From Leifsonia sp. C5G2 (GTDB lineage: Bacteria; Actinomycetota; Actinomycetes; Actinomycetales; Microbacteriaceae): DNA of 64,000 nt. Every line of letters begins with the position of its first letter. The stretch's first letter is position 1. The position numbers and the translations under genes were made by a program. Location of the stretch: positions 62,001 to 126,000 of the forward strand of contig NZ_JABFMV010000003.1 in the NCBI RefSeq assembly GCF_013359685.1, read 5' to 3'. The notes under the pieces are model-generated. The model searched no databases, was not told where the DNA came from, and saw only the letters and a program-made list of their open reading frames with translations. This document shows positions 1 through 9,432 of this stretch, piece after piece.

Positions 1-2
1 TG

Positions 3-734
3 GTGCTGCCGCTGATCGCGATGGCACTCCGGGTCGACTGGCTGCACTTCCTGCCGCTGATCGCATCCCCGTCGTCGGTGGATGCGCTGCTCCTCAGCCT
101 GCGCACCTCGCTGCTGGCCACGGCCGGCTGCCTGGTGCTGGGCGTCCCGATGGCGGTGGTGCTGGCGCGCGTGCCGTTCGCCGGGCAGCGGGTGGTGCGC
201 GCGATCGTGCTGCTGCCGCTCGTGCTGCCGCCGGTCGTCGGCGGCCTCGCGCTCCTCGCCCTCTACGGCCGGCGCGGGCTGCTCGGCGGCGCGCTCGACG
301 TGGCGTTCTCGACCCCCGCGGTCGTGATCGCGCAGACGTTCGTCGCGCTGCCGTTCCTCGTGCTCAGCCTGGAGGGCGCGCTGCGCTCCGCGGGCGAGCG
401 CTACGAGGCGGTGGCGGCGACGCTCGGCGCGCGCCCGTCGGCTGTGCTGTTCCGGGTAACGCTGCCGCTGGTGCTCCCAGCGGTGGTGTCCGGCGCCATC
501 CTGTCGTTCGCGCGGGCGCTCGGCGAGTTCGGCGCGACGCTCACCTTCGCCGGCAGCCTGCAGGGCGTGACGCGCACCCTGCCGCTGGAGATCTACCTGC
601 AGCGGGAGACCGACCCGGATGCGGCGGTCGCCCTCTCGCTCGTGCTCATCGCCGTCGCGATCGCCGTGGTCGCCGTCGCGCACGGCGCCGGCGAGCGGGT
701 GCGGCCGTGGCGGGCCGCACGGAGCGACGCGTGA
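3..734 (+). CDS. modB: Molybdate ABC transporter permease ModB (5' end at window edge)
   Basis: Membrane permease of a molybdate importer. Five or six hydrophobic helices are visible, and the cytoplasmic EAA loop that docks on the ATPase is clear ([20 protein letters not shown], about residues 134-153). Reading opens at a GTG at base 3 and an ATG follows at base 21. The family normally starts close to the first helix, so little or nothing is missing, but the true start may lie before the window. The stop overlaps the modC start as GTGA (731-734), so the two are translationally coupled. Location beside moaA/moaD supports molybdate over sulfate or other oxyanions. modA would be expected just upstream, outside the window. 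Confidence 0.9.
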   Translation: MLPLIAMALRVDWLHFLPLIASPSSVDALLLSLRTSLLATAGCLVLGVPMAVVLARVPFAGQRVVRAIVLLPLVLPPVVGGLALLALYGRRGLLGGALDVAFSTPAVVIAQTFVALPFLVLSLEGALRSAGERYEAVAATLGARPSAVLFRVTLPLVLPAVVSGAILSFARALGEFGATLTFAGSLQGVTRTLPLEIYLQRETDPDAAVALSLVLIAVAIAVVAVAHGAGERVRPWRAARSDA

Positions 735-1756
735 GCCTGCGGCTGGACGCCGCGCTGGACGCGCGCGACGTCGCCGTCTCGCTGTCGCTCGACGACGGCG
801 AGACCCTGGCCGTGCTCGGCCCGAATGGCGCCGGCAAGTCGACCGTGCTCGGGATGCTCGCCGGGCTCGTCCGCCCCGACCGCGGGAGCGCGACGCTCGG
901 CGACGACGTGCTGTTCGAGCTGCCCGGCACCTGGAGCCCGCCGCACCGCCGCGGGGTCGCCCTACTGGCACAGGAGGCCCTGCTCTTCCCGCACCTGATC
1001 GTGCGGCACAACGTCGCGTTCGGCCCGCGCTCCTCCGGCGCGACGCGTTCGGAGGCGGGCGCGCTGGCCGACGAGTGGCTGCGGCGCACGGCGACCGACG
1101 CGTTCGCCGACCGGCGCCCGGCCGAGCTCTCCGGCGGGCAGGCGCAGCGCGTCGCCATCGCCCGCGCGCTCGCCGCGGAGCCCCGCCTGCTCCTCCTCGA
1201 CGAACCCCTGTCGGCCCTCGACGTGGCGGTCGCGGCCGACGTGCGCGGGATGCTCTCCGATGTGCTCGCGGGCCGCACGACGGTCCTCGTGACGCACGAC
1301 GCGCTCGACGCCTACCTGCTCGCCGACCGGGTGGCGGTCATGCACGACGGCCGCGTGGTGGAGGAGGGCCCGACGCGGCGCGTGCTGGAGCGGCCGCGGC
1401 ATCCGTTCACGGCGGAGCTCTCCGGGCTGACGCTGGTGCGCGGCGTCCGCACGCCCGACGGGATGCGCGGCGACGACGGGATGCTGCTCCCCGGCGAGCC
1501 CGTCGAGCCGGTCGGGCAGGGCGCTCCTGTACTCGCGGCGGTGCGCCCGTCCGCCGTGCGGCTGACGCCGCCGGGCTCCGGGTCGATCGCCGCGGAGGTC
1601 ACCGCGCTCGAACCGCAGGCCGACCTCGTGCGCGTGCGCACCGACCGCCTCGACGCGCTGGTGCCGCCCGCCGACGTCGCAGACCTCCGCCTGCGCGTCG
1701 GCGACCCCGTCGCCCTGACCGTCCCGCCGTCCGCCGTCACCCTCTACCCCGCCTGA
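731..1756 (+). CDS. modC: Molybdate ABC transporter ATP-binding protein ModC
   Basis: ATPase energising ModB, 341 aa. Walker [10 protein letters not shown] at residues 30-38, signature [15 protein letters not shown], Walker [13 protein letters not shown] and H-loop VTHD are all intact. The last 75-80 residues look like the molybdate-binding TOBE/Mop-type regulatory domain that distinguishes ModC-like ATPases from general importers. I start it at GTG 731 because that codon overlaps the modB stop (GTGA); an in-frame start at 707 would lie deep in modB. Transcription ends against the convergent moaD gene, with a long hairpin in the 90-bp gap. Confidence 0.92.
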   Translation: MSLRLDAALDARDVAVSLSLDDGETLAVLGPNGAGKSTVLGMLAGLVRPDRGSATLGDDVLFELPGTWSPPHRRGVALLAQEALLFPHLIVRHNVAFGPRSSGATRSEAGALADEWLRRTATDAFADRRPAELSGGQAQRVAIARALAAEPRLLLLDEPLSALDVAVAADVRGMLSDVLAGRTTVLVTHDALDAYLLADRVAVMHDGRVVEEGPTRRVLERPRHPFTAELSGLTLVRGVRTPDGMRGDDGMLLPGEPVEPVGQGAPVLAAVRPSAVRLTPPGSGSIAAEVTALEPQADLVRVRTDRLDALVPPADVADLRLRVGDPVALTVPPSAVTLYPA

Positions 1757-1760
1757 TCCT

Positions 1761-1828
1761 CCGCCGAGGTGCTCGCAGATGTCGCCCCTCGGCCCGAGAT
1801 CGCGCACCTACGAGCACCTCAGCGGCGG
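1761..1828. terminator. Intergenic inverted repeat between modC and moaD
   Basis: Left arm CCGCCGAGGTGCTCG (1761-1775) pairs with CGAGCACCTCAGCGGCGG (1811-1828) with a single-base bulge. It begins 5 bases after the modC stop and ends 21 bases before the moaD stop, so it is placed to terminate both convergent transcripts. There is no U-tract. Confidence 0.7.
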
Positions 1829-1848
1829 GGTTGAGAGGGGTGCGGGGT

Positions 1849-2094
1849 TCAGCCGCCGGCGAAGGGTGGGAGGACGTCGACGATGCCGGTCACCTCGCGG
1901 GAGGGGTCGCGCGAGACGACGCCGCCGACCAGGAACGAGCCCGACCGCACCACGCGCTCCATGGCGTCGCCGTAGCGGGCCACCAGCACGGCCTGCAGGC
2001 CGCCGACGGTCGCGTCGGCCACCTCGATCCGCTCCTCGGGCCTCCCGGCCGCCTCCTCCGCCGCCGCGAAGTACCGCACGACGACCTCAGCCAC
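1849..2094 (-). CDS. moaD: MoaD/ThiS-family sulfur carrier, molybdopterin synthase small subunit
   Basis: An 81-aa beta-grasp protein ending in the Gly-Gly tail (PPFAGG) that is thiocarboxylated and donates sulfur to precursor Z. Length and tail fit MoaD. Its start overlaps the end of moaA by 8 bases on the same strand, so they form a moaA-moaD operon. The large subunit MoaE, MoaC and MoeA are not in this window and should be encoded nearby or elsewhere. ThiS is the main alternative family, but the moaA overlap argues for MoaD. Confidence 0.88.
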   Translation of the reverse strand: MAEVVVRYFAAAEEAAGRPEERIEVADATVGGLQAVLVARYGDAMERVVRSGSFLVGGVVSRDPSREVTGIVDVLPPFAGG

Positions 2095-3184
2095 CGATCG
2101 CCCCCATGCTCCGCACCGGCGGGGCGAACCCGGCCGCGTCCATCCCGTGCCCGGCCTGCTTGCCCCACATCGCCGCCTGCCACCAGCGCGCGATCTCGCT
2201 GTCGTCGGCCCCGCCGCGCAGCAGCCCGCGCAGGTCGGTCTCGTCGTCGCCGAAGAGGCACGAACGCACCGTGCCCTCGGCGGTGATCCTGGTGCGGTCG
2301 CACGCCGCGCAGAACGAGCGCGTGACCGACGCGATGATGCCGACGGTCGCCGGGGCGCCGCCCACCGTCCAGCCCTCGACGCGCCACTCCTCGGCCGGCG
2401 CGTGCGGGTCGTCGCGGCCCGCCTCCACGAGGGTGAACCGCTCCCCCAGCACCGCGAGCAGCTCCTCGGCCGACACCATGTTCTCGCGCAGCCACGAGCG
2501 GTCGGCGTCGAGCGGCATCTGCTCGATGAAGCGGAGCCGGCAGCCGTTCTCCAGCGCCCAGGCGAGCAGCTCCGCGGCGTCGTGCAGCGTGTCCCGCATC
2601 ATCACGGCATTCAGCTTGAGCGGGGTCATCCCGGCCTCGTGCGCGGCCCGGATGCCCGCGAGCACGGCCGGGAGCCGGTCGCGGCGGGTCAGCCGGGCGA
2701 AGTGCTCGCGGTCGACCGTGTCGAGCGACACGTTCACGCGGGTGAGGCCGGCCTCCACGAGCGAGTGGATCCGGTGGTCCAGCCCGATGCCGTTGGTCGT
2801 GATCGAGAGGTCGATGCCGGGCGCGGCCTCCGCCGAGCGTCCGATGATCTCCGCCAGGTCGGCGCGCATCAGCGGCTCGCCCCCGGTGAACCGGACCTCG
2901 CGCACGCCCAGGTCGCGCACGCCGATCCGCACCAGCCGCGCGATCTCCGTCGCGGTCAGCAGGTCGTCGCGCGGGATCGCGGGCAGGCCCTCCGCGGGCA
3001 TGCAGTAGGTGCAGCGCAGCGAGCACTTCTCGGTCACCGACACCCGCAGGTCGCGCGCGACACGCCCGAAGCGGTCGACGAGCCCGGGATGCTCCGGCCG
3101 CCCGGCGAGGCTCGGCATGCCGCCGGGAGCCGGCTCGGGGCGCGACGCGGCCCGCAGCGGGAGTCCCAGATTCACGGCCGTCAT
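2087..3184 (-). CDS. moaA: GTP 3',8-cyclase MoaA (molybdenum cofactor biosynthesis)
   Basis: Radical-SAM enzyme converting GTP to 3',8-cyclo-GTP, the first step of molybdopterin synthesis. The N-terminal cluster motif is C54-x3-C58-x2-C61 (CSLRCTYC); the second [4Fe-4S] site is formed by C292, C295 and C309. The conserved C-terminal Gly-Gly (GAIGG) is present. Length 365 aa is normal. Start chosen at ATG 3184 rather than the longer frame opening at 3214, because a TANNNT -10 hexamer (TATGGT on the minus strand) lies 7 bases before it, the leaderless pattern seen throughout this window. It is divergent from the sulfite-oxidase-like gene. Confidence 0.94.
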   Translation of the reverse strand: MTAVNLGLPLRAASRPEPAPGGMPSLAGRPEHPGLVDRFGRVARDLRVSVTEKCSLRCTYCMPAEGLPAIPRDDLLTATEIARLVRIGVRDLGVREVRFTGGEPLMRADLAEIIGRSAEAAPGIDLSITTNGIGLDHRIHSLVEAGLTRVNVSLDTVDREHFARLTRRDRLPAVLAGIRAAHEAGMTPLKLNAVMMRDTLHDAAELLAWALENGCRLRFIEQMPLDADRSWLRENMVSAEELLAVLGERFTLVEAGRDDPHAPAEEWRVEGWTVGGAPATVGIIASVTRSFCAACDRTRITAEGTVRSCLFGDDETDLRGLLRGGADDSEIARWWQAAMWGKQAGHGMDAAGFAPPVRSMGAIGG

Positions 3185-3231
3185 GCTCTTCACCATAGAC
3201 CGGCGGGCGGCCACGGCAATAAGCTGCCGGA

Positions 3232-3825
3232 ATGGGAATCATCTCGTCCGGCTTCCTCGGCCGTCGGAGGACCGACGACCCCCGCCTCCCTCCCGGTCAG
3301 TATCTGACCGAGGGCTTCCCGGTGCTCTCCGCCGGGCCGACGCCCCGCATCGCCAAAGACGACTGGGCGTTCACGATCACCACCGAGAAGGGCGCCGTGC
3401 ACCGCTGGAGCTGGGACGAGTTCCTGGCGCTCCCGCAGGAGGACGTGAGCACCGACATCCACTGCGTCACCAGCTGGTCGAAGCTCGGGACGTCGTGGCG
3501 CGGCGTCGCACTCGACACGCTGTTCAAGGATGTCGACACCTCGTTCGAGTACACGATGGCGCACAGCTACGGCGGCTACACGACCAACGTGCCCCTCGCC
3601 GACCTGCTGAACGGGAAGGCCTGGGTCGCGCACTCGTTCGACGGGAAGGACCTGGAGCCCGAGCACGGCGGGCCCGCCCGGCTGCTGGTGCCGCACCTGT
3701 ACTTCTGGAAGAGCGCCAAGTGGGTCAACGGGCTGCAGATGCTGCCGCAGGACCAGCCGGGCTTCTGGGAGCAGAACGGCTACAACATGTACGGCGACCC
3801 GTGGAAGGAACAGCGCTACTGGTGA
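3232..3825 (+). CDS. Cytoplasmic sulfite-oxidase-like molybdopterin oxidoreductase
   Basis: A 197-aa single-domain protein of the SUOX/MsrP (YedY) Mo-cofactor fold. Cys78 in [10 protein letters not shown] is the expected Mo-coordinating cysteine, followed by the usual aromatic-rich core ([18 protein letters not shown]). No Tat or Sec signal is present, unlike periplasmic MsrP, so it should act in the cytoplasm. A -10 hexamer TAAGCT (3220-3225) sits 6 bases before the ATG, consistent with a leaderless start. Its stop overlaps the next gene (GTGA, 3822-3825). The substrate is unknown; sulfoxide or another oxo-compound reduction is plausible because a reductase is co-encoded. Confidence 0.9.
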   Translation: MGIISSGFLGRRRTDDPRLPPGQYLTEGFPVLSAGPTPRIAKDDWAFTITTEKGAVHRWSWDEFLALPQEDVSTDIHCVTSWSKLGTSWRGVALDTLFKDVDTSFEYTMAHSYGGYTTNVPLADLLNGKAWVAHSFDGKDLEPEHGGPARLLVPHLYFWKSAKWVNGLQMLPQDQPGFWEQNGYNMYGDPWKEQRYW

Positions 3826-4592
3826 GCAGCGTATGGCGGGTGGCCGACGTGGTCGACACGCGGATGGAGACCCCGACGGCCCGCACCATCCGGCTGCGCA
3901 TCCCGGGCCTGCACGGCCACCTGGCCGGTCAGCACGTCGACATCCGGCTGACCGCGCCGGACGGGTACCAGGCGGTGCGGTCGTACTCGATCGCCTCCGG
4001 CGGCGGGCGGGGAGCACTCGAGCCGCACGAGCTTCCGGACGACGAGCTGGAGCTGACGGTCGAAGAGCTCGCCGACGGCGAGGTCTCGCCCTACCTGGTG
4101 CGCGGCCTCCAGAAGGGCGATCAGCTGGAGGTGCGCGGTCCGGTCGGCGGCTGGTTCGTCTGGCGGCCGGGCGACAGCGGCCCGGTGCAGCTGATCGCCG
4201 GCGGATCGGGCGTCGTGCCGCTCATGTCGATGGCGCGGGCGCACGCGGCCGCAGCCAGTACCGCGCCGTTCCGGATGCTGTACTCGGTGCGCACCCCGTT
4301 CTCCGGGTACTACACCGACGAGCTCGCGGGGCTCGCGGCCGATGCCGCGGCGCCGCTCCACGTCGACTACGTCTACACGCGGCAGGCGCCGGCAGACTCG
4401 GAGACGAAGCCCGGCCGCCTGAGCGCCGAAGGCATCATGCAGCACGTGCTGCCGGCCTCCGACTCCCCCACTTTCTTCATCTGCGGGTCGACGCCGTTCG
4501 TCGAGGCGGTCTCCGGCTGGCTGGTCGACGCGGGTCACGACCCGGCGCGCATCCGCACCGAGCGCTACGGCGGCATCGGAGGGACGCCATGA
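3822..4592 (+). CDS. FAD-binding NAD(P)H oxidoreductase (ferredoxin-NADP reductase fold)
   Basis: A 256-aa flavoprotein. FAD-binding motif RSYSIAS near residue 54, NAD(P)-binding GGSGVVPLMSM near residue 129 and terminal nucleotide motif CGSTPFVE are clear. There is no C-terminal 2Fe-2S domain, so electrons would pass from flavin directly to the partner. It overlaps the Mo enzyme before it (GTGA) and the zinc-ribbon gene after it (ATGA), a tight three-gene operon. I infer it is the dedicated electron donor of the Mo enzyme, replacing the membrane haem protein MsrQ used by the MsrPQ system. Confidence 0.88.
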   Translation: MSSVWRVADVVDTRMETPTARTIRLRIPGLHGHLAGQHVDIRLTAPDGYQAVRSYSIASGGGRGALEPHELPDDELELTVEELADGEVSPYLVRGLQKGDQLEVRGPVGGWFVWRPGDSGPVQLIAGGSGVVPLMSMARAHAAAASTAPFRMLYSVRTPFSGYYTDELAGLAADAAAPLHVDYVYTRQAPADSETKPGRLSAEGIMQHVLPASDSPTFFICGSTPFVEAVSGWLVDAGHDPARIRTERYGGIGGTP

Positions 4593-4855
4593 CGAACCAT
4601 GACTATCTCGACGGCAACGCCGCCGCCGGGCTGCTGTCGGAGGTGTTCGCGGCCGACATCACCACCGCGGTCGGCCAGTGCGTCAACTGCGGCGACGAGT
4701 CGGTGGTCGCACGCGGCAGGGTCTACGTGGACGAGCACGGCCTCATCCTGCGCTGCTCCGTCTGCGGCGACGTGCTCGCCGTCGCCGCCGAGCGCGCCGG
4801 TCGCCTCTGCCTCGACCTCCGCGGCCTAGCCTGGCTCGAGTTCCCCGTCGAGTAA
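4589..4855 (+). CDS. DUF6510 family zinc-ribbon protein
   Basis: An 88-aa protein with two CxxC knuckles (C31/C34 and C56/C59) that should bind one zinc. I recognise it as the small family commonly encoded beside sulfite-oxidase-like and FAD reductase genes in Actinobacteria (DUF6510). The start overlaps the reductase stop as ATGA (4589-4592), so it is made together with both enzymes. Function is unknown; stabilising or docking the two enzymes is a guess from context. Confidence 0.82.
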   Translation: MTNHDYLDGNAAAGLLSEVFAADITTAVGQCVNCGDESVVARGRVYVDEHGLILRCSVCGDVLAVAAERAGRLCLDLRGLAWLEFPVE

Positions 4856-4872
4856 CCCCCACCCGTGCGCTC

Positions 4873-5010
4873 ACTCGTCACCAATCGCCGCCGTTCGTGA
4901 CGAATCGCCCTCATTCGTGACGAATCGCCGCCGCATGTCGCGCTGAGCTCATGCGCCGTTCGTGACGAAACGGCGCCATTCGTCACGAAACGGCGCGATT
5001 CGTCACGAAT
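4873..5010. repeat. 20-bp-phased array of ATTCGTGACGAAT-like palindromes
   Basis: Six copies of a 13-bp near-palindrome (consensus RTTCGTSACGAAW) start at 4873, 4893, 4913, 4958, 4978 and 4998. Spacing is exactly 20 bp within each group of three, with one 45-bp step between groups. The first copy is degenerate. It fills the gap between the convergent DUF6510 and APC permease genes. A second array of the same unit and the same period lies at 21718-21770. Confidence 0.85.
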
Positions 5011-5027
5011 CGCGGCCAGCGGCAGCG

Positions 5028-7034
5028 TCAGGAGACGTGGACGGCGGGGCGGCGCTTGACGTCGCGCTCGGCCTCGCGGAGGACCTCGCGGGTGACGGGG
5101 GCGACCTCGCCGACGCCGGTGATCAGGTAGCGGAACATGTTCGAGATCGGGTTGCCCTCGGTCCACTCGAAGTAGATCGTCGGCACGACGCCGGTGACGT
5201 CGCGGATCTCGATGAGCACCGCCGCGATCGTGTTCGGCACGTTGCCGCTGCGGACCTGCAGCACCCGGTAGCCGTGCTTCACCACGCCCTGCACCACCAG
5301 GTCCTCCTCGAAGTCCGAGGAGTCCGACTGCAGCACCTCCAGGAAGATCGTGCGGGAGCGCTGCGGGATGTGGCTGAACTTCCGCTCGTCCTTGTTCTTC
5401 TGCTCGTACTCCTTCGTGGTGTCCACGTCGGGCTCGTGCGAGATGATGCGGATCTCGCCCTCCTCAGCGTCCTCCAGGATGAAGTCGAGCGCCGTCACGT
5501 CGAAGGTCACCGAGGTGGCGCGCAGCTGGAACGACCGCCCGATCCGCGACACGATCGACACGGTCAGGATGCCGAGGATGAACAGCGCCGCGATGCGCAG
5601 GCCGTCCGGCCGTTCGATGATGTTGTCGATGGTCGTGTAGACGAAGATCGCCGTGATCAGCCCGAACGTCCACATCCGCTTCGGCTGCCGCTTGCGGCGC
5701 GCCGACAGGGTCACCGCGAGGGAGGCCGACGTGATGAGCACCAGCACGCCGGTCGCGTACGCACCGCCCTGCGCGTCCACGCTGGCCTGGAAGATCAGCG
5801 TGATGAGGAACGCGATGGCCGTGAAGACGAGCACCAGGGGCCGCACGGCGCGCGCCCACTGCGGCGCCATCCCGTACCGCGGCAGGTAGCGCGGCACCAG
5901 GTTGAGCAGGCCGGCCATGGCCGACGCTCCCGCGAACCACAGGATGAGGATGGTGGAGATGTCGTAGATCGTCCCGAAGCCGTTGCCCAGGTACTCGTGC
6001 GCGAGGTAGGCGAGCGCGCGGCCGTTGGCCTGCCCGCCCGGCTGGAACTCCCGCTGCGGGATGAGCAGCGTCGTGGTGAAGCTCGACGTGATCAGGAAGA
6101 CGCTCATGATGATGGCCGCCGTGGTGAGCAGATTGCCTGCACCGCGGATGCGCCCCTTCGGGTACGCGGGGTCGTCGTCCGGCCGTCCCTTGATCTGCGG
6201 CATCACCGCGACGCCGGTCTCGAAGCCGGACAGTCCCAGCGCGAGCTTGGGGAACACCAGCAGCGCGACCCCGACGATGATCAGCGGGTTGCCGTTCTGC
6301 CGGAACAGCGCCTCCGACCAGTCGGTCACCGCCGTCGGGTGCAGGAAGACCTGCACGATCGAGACGCCGACCACCACCACGTTGAGCGCCAGGTAGACCG
6401 CGACCAGCACCACCGCGATGCCGATGGCCTCCTTGAAGCCCTTCAGGAACACCGCCCCGAGGAGGGCCAGCAGGAACAGCGTGATCAGCACGTTGTTGCC
6501 GTGGAACCAGTCGGGCGCGAACGGGTTCTCGATGGCGTGCGCCGAGGCGTCCGCGGCGGACAGCGTGATCGTGATCATGAAGTCCGTCGCCGCGAAGCCG
6601 AGCAGCACCAGCACGAGGAGCTTGCCCGCCCACCACGGCAGCAGCCGCTCGAGCATGGCGATCGAACCGGAGCCCTTGAAGCTCTCGCGCGCGACCCTGC
6701 GGTACACCGGGAGGGCGCCGAGCAGGGTCAGCGCGACCAGCACGAGCGTCGCGAACGGCGAGATCAACCCGGCCGCGAGCGCCGCGATCGCGGGCTGGTA
6801 GCCGAGGGTGGAGAAGTAGTCGACGCCGGTGAGGCACATGACCTGCCACCACGGGTGGGTGCGCTCGGGGTTGCGGCCGTGCGGTCCCTGCTGGGTGCCG
6901 CGCTCGTCCACGAGGCCGGTGAGCAGCCAGTGCCGGAGGCTGCCGCCCTTCGTCGCCTTCGGCACGGGGCGCGCCTGGCCGGGCACGGGGATCTCGCTCA
7001 CGTCGTCAGCGTACTGCTCACCAGGCCGAGACAC
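5028..7034 (-). CDS. APC-superfamily permease with large C-terminal cytoplasmic domain
   Basis: A 668-aa membrane transporter. About twelve hydrophobic segments occupy residues 60-490, starting with the conserved first-helix region [20 protein letters not shown]; the final 170 residues are soluble and charged. Related APC permeases carry amino acids, and one branch (KimA-like) carries potassium with a similar soluble tail, so the substrate is open. GTG 7034 is supported by GAAGGA 7 bases upstream. It overlaps the end of the SDR gene by 17 bases, which implies coupled expression. It ends at the phased palindrome array. Confidence 0.85.
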   Translation of the reverse strand: MSRPGEQYADDVSEIPVPGQARPVPKATKGGSLRHWLLTGLVDERGTQQGPHGRNPERTHPWWQVMCLTGVDYFSTLGYQPAIAALAAGLISPFATLVLVALTLLGALPVYRRVARESFKGSGSIAMLERLLPWWAGKLLVLVLLGFAATDFMITITLSAADASAHAIENPFAPDWFHGNNVLITLFLLALLGAVFLKGFKEAIGIAVVLVAVYLALNVVVVGVSIVQVFLHPTAVTDWSEALFRQNGNPLIIVGVALLVFPKLALGLSGFETGVAVMPQIKGRPDDDPAYPKGRIRGAGNLLTTAAIIMSVFLITSSFTTTLLIPQREFQPGGQANGRALAYLAHEYLGNGFGTIYDISTILILWFAGASAMAGLLNLVPRYLPRYGMAPQWARAVRPLVLVFTAIAFLITLIFQASVDAQGGAYATGVLVLITSASLAVTLSARRKRQPKRMWTFGLITAIFVYTTIDNIIERPDGLRIAALFILGILTVSIVSRIGRSFQLRATSVTFDVTALDFILEDAEEGEIRIISHEPDVDTTKEYEQKNKDERKFSHIPQRSRTIFLEVLQSDSSDFEEDLVVQGVVKHGYRVLQVRSGNVPNTIAAVLIEIRDVTGVVPTIYFEWTEGNPISNMFRYLITGVGEVAPVTREVLREAERDVKRRPAVHVS

Positions 7035-8520
7035 TGTAGTCCTTCAGGAAGACGCCGTGCAGGTCCTCGCCCGCCTCGCCGCGGACGATCGGGTCGTAGA
7101 CCCGTGCGGCGCCGTCGACCAGGTCGAGCGGGGCGTGGAAGCCCTCCTCGGCGAGGCGCACCTTGGTGTGGTGCGGCCGCTCGTCGGTGATCCATCCCGT
7201 GTCGACGCTCGTCATCAGGATGCCGTCGCTCTGGAACAGCTCCTCCGCGCTCGTGCGGGTCAGCATGTTCAGGGCGGCCTTCGACATGTTCGTGTGCGGG
7301 TGCCCCGCGCCCTTGTAGCGGCGGCCGAAGACGCCTTCCATCGCCGACACGTTGACGACGTAGGAGCGCCCGGCTGCGGCCAGCGACGGCCGGAGGCGGT
7401 CGATCAGGATGAACGGCGCGGTCTGGTTGCACAGCTGGACCTCGAGCAGTTCGAGCGCATCGATGGAGCCGATGGCCTGGGTCCAGGAGTTGACGCGCGC
7501 CACATCCGGGACGAGTCCGCCCGCGTCGATGGCCGTTCCGTCGGCGTGCCGGGCGAGCGAGGACGAGCCCGCGGCCATCGCGGCGCTGGCCAGGTCGTCG
7601 GCGGTGAGCGCGGCGGCGCCGGCCAGCTCGGCGATCGTGCCGCGCACGTCGGCGGCGGAGAGCAGCGGGTGCGCCGCGACCGACCGTTCCAGCGCGAGCG
7701 GATGCGGGTCGGCGGTGTGGCCGAACGTCTCCAGCTCAGGCAGCGGCCCGTCGGGCAGCGGCTGGGTCTCCGCCTCGGCGAGCAGCGAGTACGCGCCCGG
7801 CGAGCGCCGGACGGTCTGCGCGGCGTTGTTGATCAGGATGTCGAGCGGACCGCGCTCGGCGACGGAGTCCGCGAGGGCGATCACCTGGGCGGGGTCGCGC
7901 AGGTCGATGCCGACGACGCGCAGCCGGTCGATCCACTGCCCCGCGTCGGACAGCTGGGAGAAGCGGCGCACCGCATCCCGCGGGAACCGGGTCGTGATCG
8001 TCAGGTGGGCGCCGTCGCGCAGCAGCCGCAGCGCGATGTGCATGCCGATCTTCGCCCGGCCGCCGGTGAGCAGCGCGCGCTTGCCGGTCAGGTCGGTGCG
8101 CGCGTTGCGCTTGGCGTGGCTGAACGCCGCGCACGACGGACAGAGCTGGTGGTAGAACCAGTCGACCTCGGTGTAGTGCTGCTTGCAGATGTAGCAGGCG
8201 CGCGAGGTGATCAGGGTGCCCGCGGTGCGCGATCCGGTGCTGCTGGAGGTCAGCTCACGGCCGCGGGTCTCGTCGTCGATGCGGTCGGGGGCACCGGTCG
8301 CGGTCGCCGCGATGACGGCCTTGTCGGCGTCCTGCACCTGCTGCCGCAGGGTGCGCCGACGCTCCTGCTTGACCGCCTTGAACATGTGGCCGGTCGCACG
8401 CCGGACGGCGACGAAGTCGGGATGGTCGTGCTCGAGCTCGTGGAGTCGCTCGAGCACGCGGAGGGTCGCCGCGAGATCGTCGGGGTCGATGCCGGACGCG
8501 GCCGGGGTTTCGGGAGGCAC
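7018..8520 (-). CDS. SDR-family oxidoreductase with N-terminal zinc ribbon
   Basis: A 500-aa protein, twice the usual SDR length. Residues 1-100 are helical and charged; C109/C112 and C127/C130 form a zinc ribbon (CYIC...CPSC). The Rossmann part begins at TGGRAKIG (152-159) with NNAA at 231-234. The region of the catalytic triad is unusual: Ser392 is present and Lys414 is present, but the residue four before the lysine is Thr410, not Tyr, and there is a long insertion between 240 and 360. A -10 hexamer TAGAAT is 6 bases before GTG 8520, so the transcript is probably leaderless. Co-transcribed with the APC permease. Substrate unknown. Confidence 0.85.
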   Translation of the reverse strand: MPPETPAASGIDPDDLAATLRVLERLHELEHDHPDFVAVRRATGHMFKAVKQERRRTLRQQVQDADKAVIAATATGAPDRIDDETRGRELTSSSTGSRTAGTLITSRACYICKQHYTEVDWFYHQLCPSCAAFSHAKRNARTDLTGKRALLTGGRAKIGMHIALRLLRDGAHLTITTRFPRDAVRRFSQLSDAGQWIDRLRVVGIDLRDPAQVIALADSVAERGPLDILINNAAQTVRRSPGAYSLLAEAETQPLPDGPLPELETFGHTADPHPLALERSVAAHPLLSAADVRGTIAELAGAAALTADDLASAAMAAGSSSLARHADGTAIDAGGLVPDVARVNSWTQAIGSIDALELLEVQLCNQTAPFILIDRLRPSLAAAGRSYVVNVSAMEGVFGRRYKGAGHPHTNMSKAALNMLTRTSAEELFQSDGILMTSVDTGWITDERPHHTKVRLAEEGFHAPLDLVDGAARVYDPIVRGEAGEDLHGVFLKDYSVSAW

Positions 8521-8549
8521 CGGAAGATTCTACGTGGCACCATGAACGC

Positions 8550-8978
8550 ATGGATGCGCATGCGTTCTTCGAGGCGACCGGCATAGCGTTCGAGTTCGCC
8601 GGCGTCGCGGCGATGGCGGTCGGTTTCGTCGTCGCGATCGTGCTCGCGCTGGTCGCCTGGCGGCGTCAGCGCAGCGGGGCGGTCGCGTTCCGGACGCTGC
8701 GGGAGAGCTTCGGCGGGGTGATCCTGCTGGGGCTGGAGATCCTGGTCGCGGCGGACTTGGTCAAGACCGTGACGTCGACCCCGTCGCTGACCGATGCGCT
8801 GGTGCTGGGGATCATCGTCCTCATCCGCACCATCCTGAGCTTCTCGCTGCAGGTGGAGATCGACGGTGTCGCGCCGTGGAAGCGGGCGCTGCTCACCACC
8901 GGGCCGTCCGTCGTGGCGCACGCGGCGCGGTCGGCGATGCGCACGCCCGACGGCGGCGAGCAGCCGGCGGGGATGTGA
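8550..8978 (+). CDS. DUF1622 family membrane protein
   Basis: A 142-aa protein with three predicted membrane helices (about residues 12-35, 52-70, 82-98). The helix-2 to helix-3 region LRESFGGVILLGLEILVAADLVKT is typical of DUF1622. Function unknown. Divergent from the SDR gene with only 29 bases between starts. Its stop codon sits inside a 14-bp tandem repeat that also contains the stop of the convergent DUF5997 gene. Confidence 0.85.
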   Translation: MDAHAFFEATGIAFEFAGVAAMAVGFVVAIVLALVAWRRQRSGAVAFRTLRESFGGVILLGLEILVAADLVKTVTSTPSLTDALVLGIIVLIRTILSFSLQVEIDGVAPWKRALLTTGPSVVAHAARSAMRTPDGGEQPAGM

Positions 8979-9015
8979 CGAGCGCTGCGTGACTAGCGCG
9001 CCGTGATTAGCGCTC
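8974..9015. repeat. Three 14-bp tandem repeats spanning two convergent stop codons
   Basis: Units tgtgacgagcgctg (8974), cgtgactagcgcgc (8988) and cgtgattagcgctc (9002) follow each other without gaps. The first supplies the TGA of DUF1622, the third supplies the TAA of DUF5997. The outer ends (GAGCGCT 8980, AGCGCTC 9009) can also form a 7-bp stem. Confidence 0.8.
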
Positions 9016-9399
9016 CTCGGCCGCCCACCGTGCCGCGCGCTCGGCGTCGCGCTGCTTGACGCGGGCGTTCTCCGCCCGCACCGCGGCCTGGGTCGCGCGC
9101 TCGGCGACGAGCCACTCGGGCGGGTCGGCCAGCAGGTCCTTGATCTGCGCGGTGGTCAGGGCCTCGGTGATGCCGCCGCGGGCGAGCCCGGAGTTGGAGA
9201 CGCCCAGCTTGCGGGCGACCACGTCGCGCGGGTGCGGGCCGTCGGCGCGCAGGGTCTGCAGCCACTCCGGCGGCTCGGCGACCAGCGCGTCCAGCTCGGT
9301 GCGGCTGATCTCGCGGTCGCGGAAGTCCTCCGGCGCCGCCGGCAGGTAGATGCCGAGCTTCTTGGCCGCGGTGGCCGCCTTCATGGTCTGCGCCTTCAT
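9007..9399 (-). CDS. DUF5997 family protein
   Basis: A 130-aa soluble protein with a duplicated pattern: EPPEWLQTLRADG near residue 42 and DPPEWLVAERATQ near residue 92, each after a segment starting with a basic/helical stretch. I recognise the family as DUF5997, usually encoded beside a LysR-type substrate-binding-domain protein, as here. On the minus strand TAGCCT lies 7 bases before ATG 9399, indicating a leaderless transcript. Function unknown; an internal helix-turn-helix-like duplication is possible and would make it the DNA-binding partner of the neighbour, but this is inference. Confidence 0.82.
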   Translation of the reverse strand: MKAQTMKAATAAKKLGIYLPAAPEDFRDREISRTELDALVAEPPEWLQTLRADGPHPRDVVARKLGVSNSGLARGGITEALTTAQIKDLLADPPEWLVAERATQAAVRAENARVKQRDAERAARWAAEER

Positions 9400-9432
9400 G
9401 TGCTCAAGGCTACCGTTCGCTACCCTCGTGAG

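Noticed and set aside
4873-5010. CRISPR-like appearance of the 20-bp-phased array
   Set aside because: The repeated unit is 13 bp with 7-bp spacers, far shorter than CRISPR repeats and spacers, and no cas genes are present.
9232-9432. Upstream extension of the LysR-domain protein to include a DNA-binding domain
   Set aside because: The extended frame is antisense to DUF5997 and carries no helix-turn-helix; the -10 hexamer sits 6 bases before GTG 9433.
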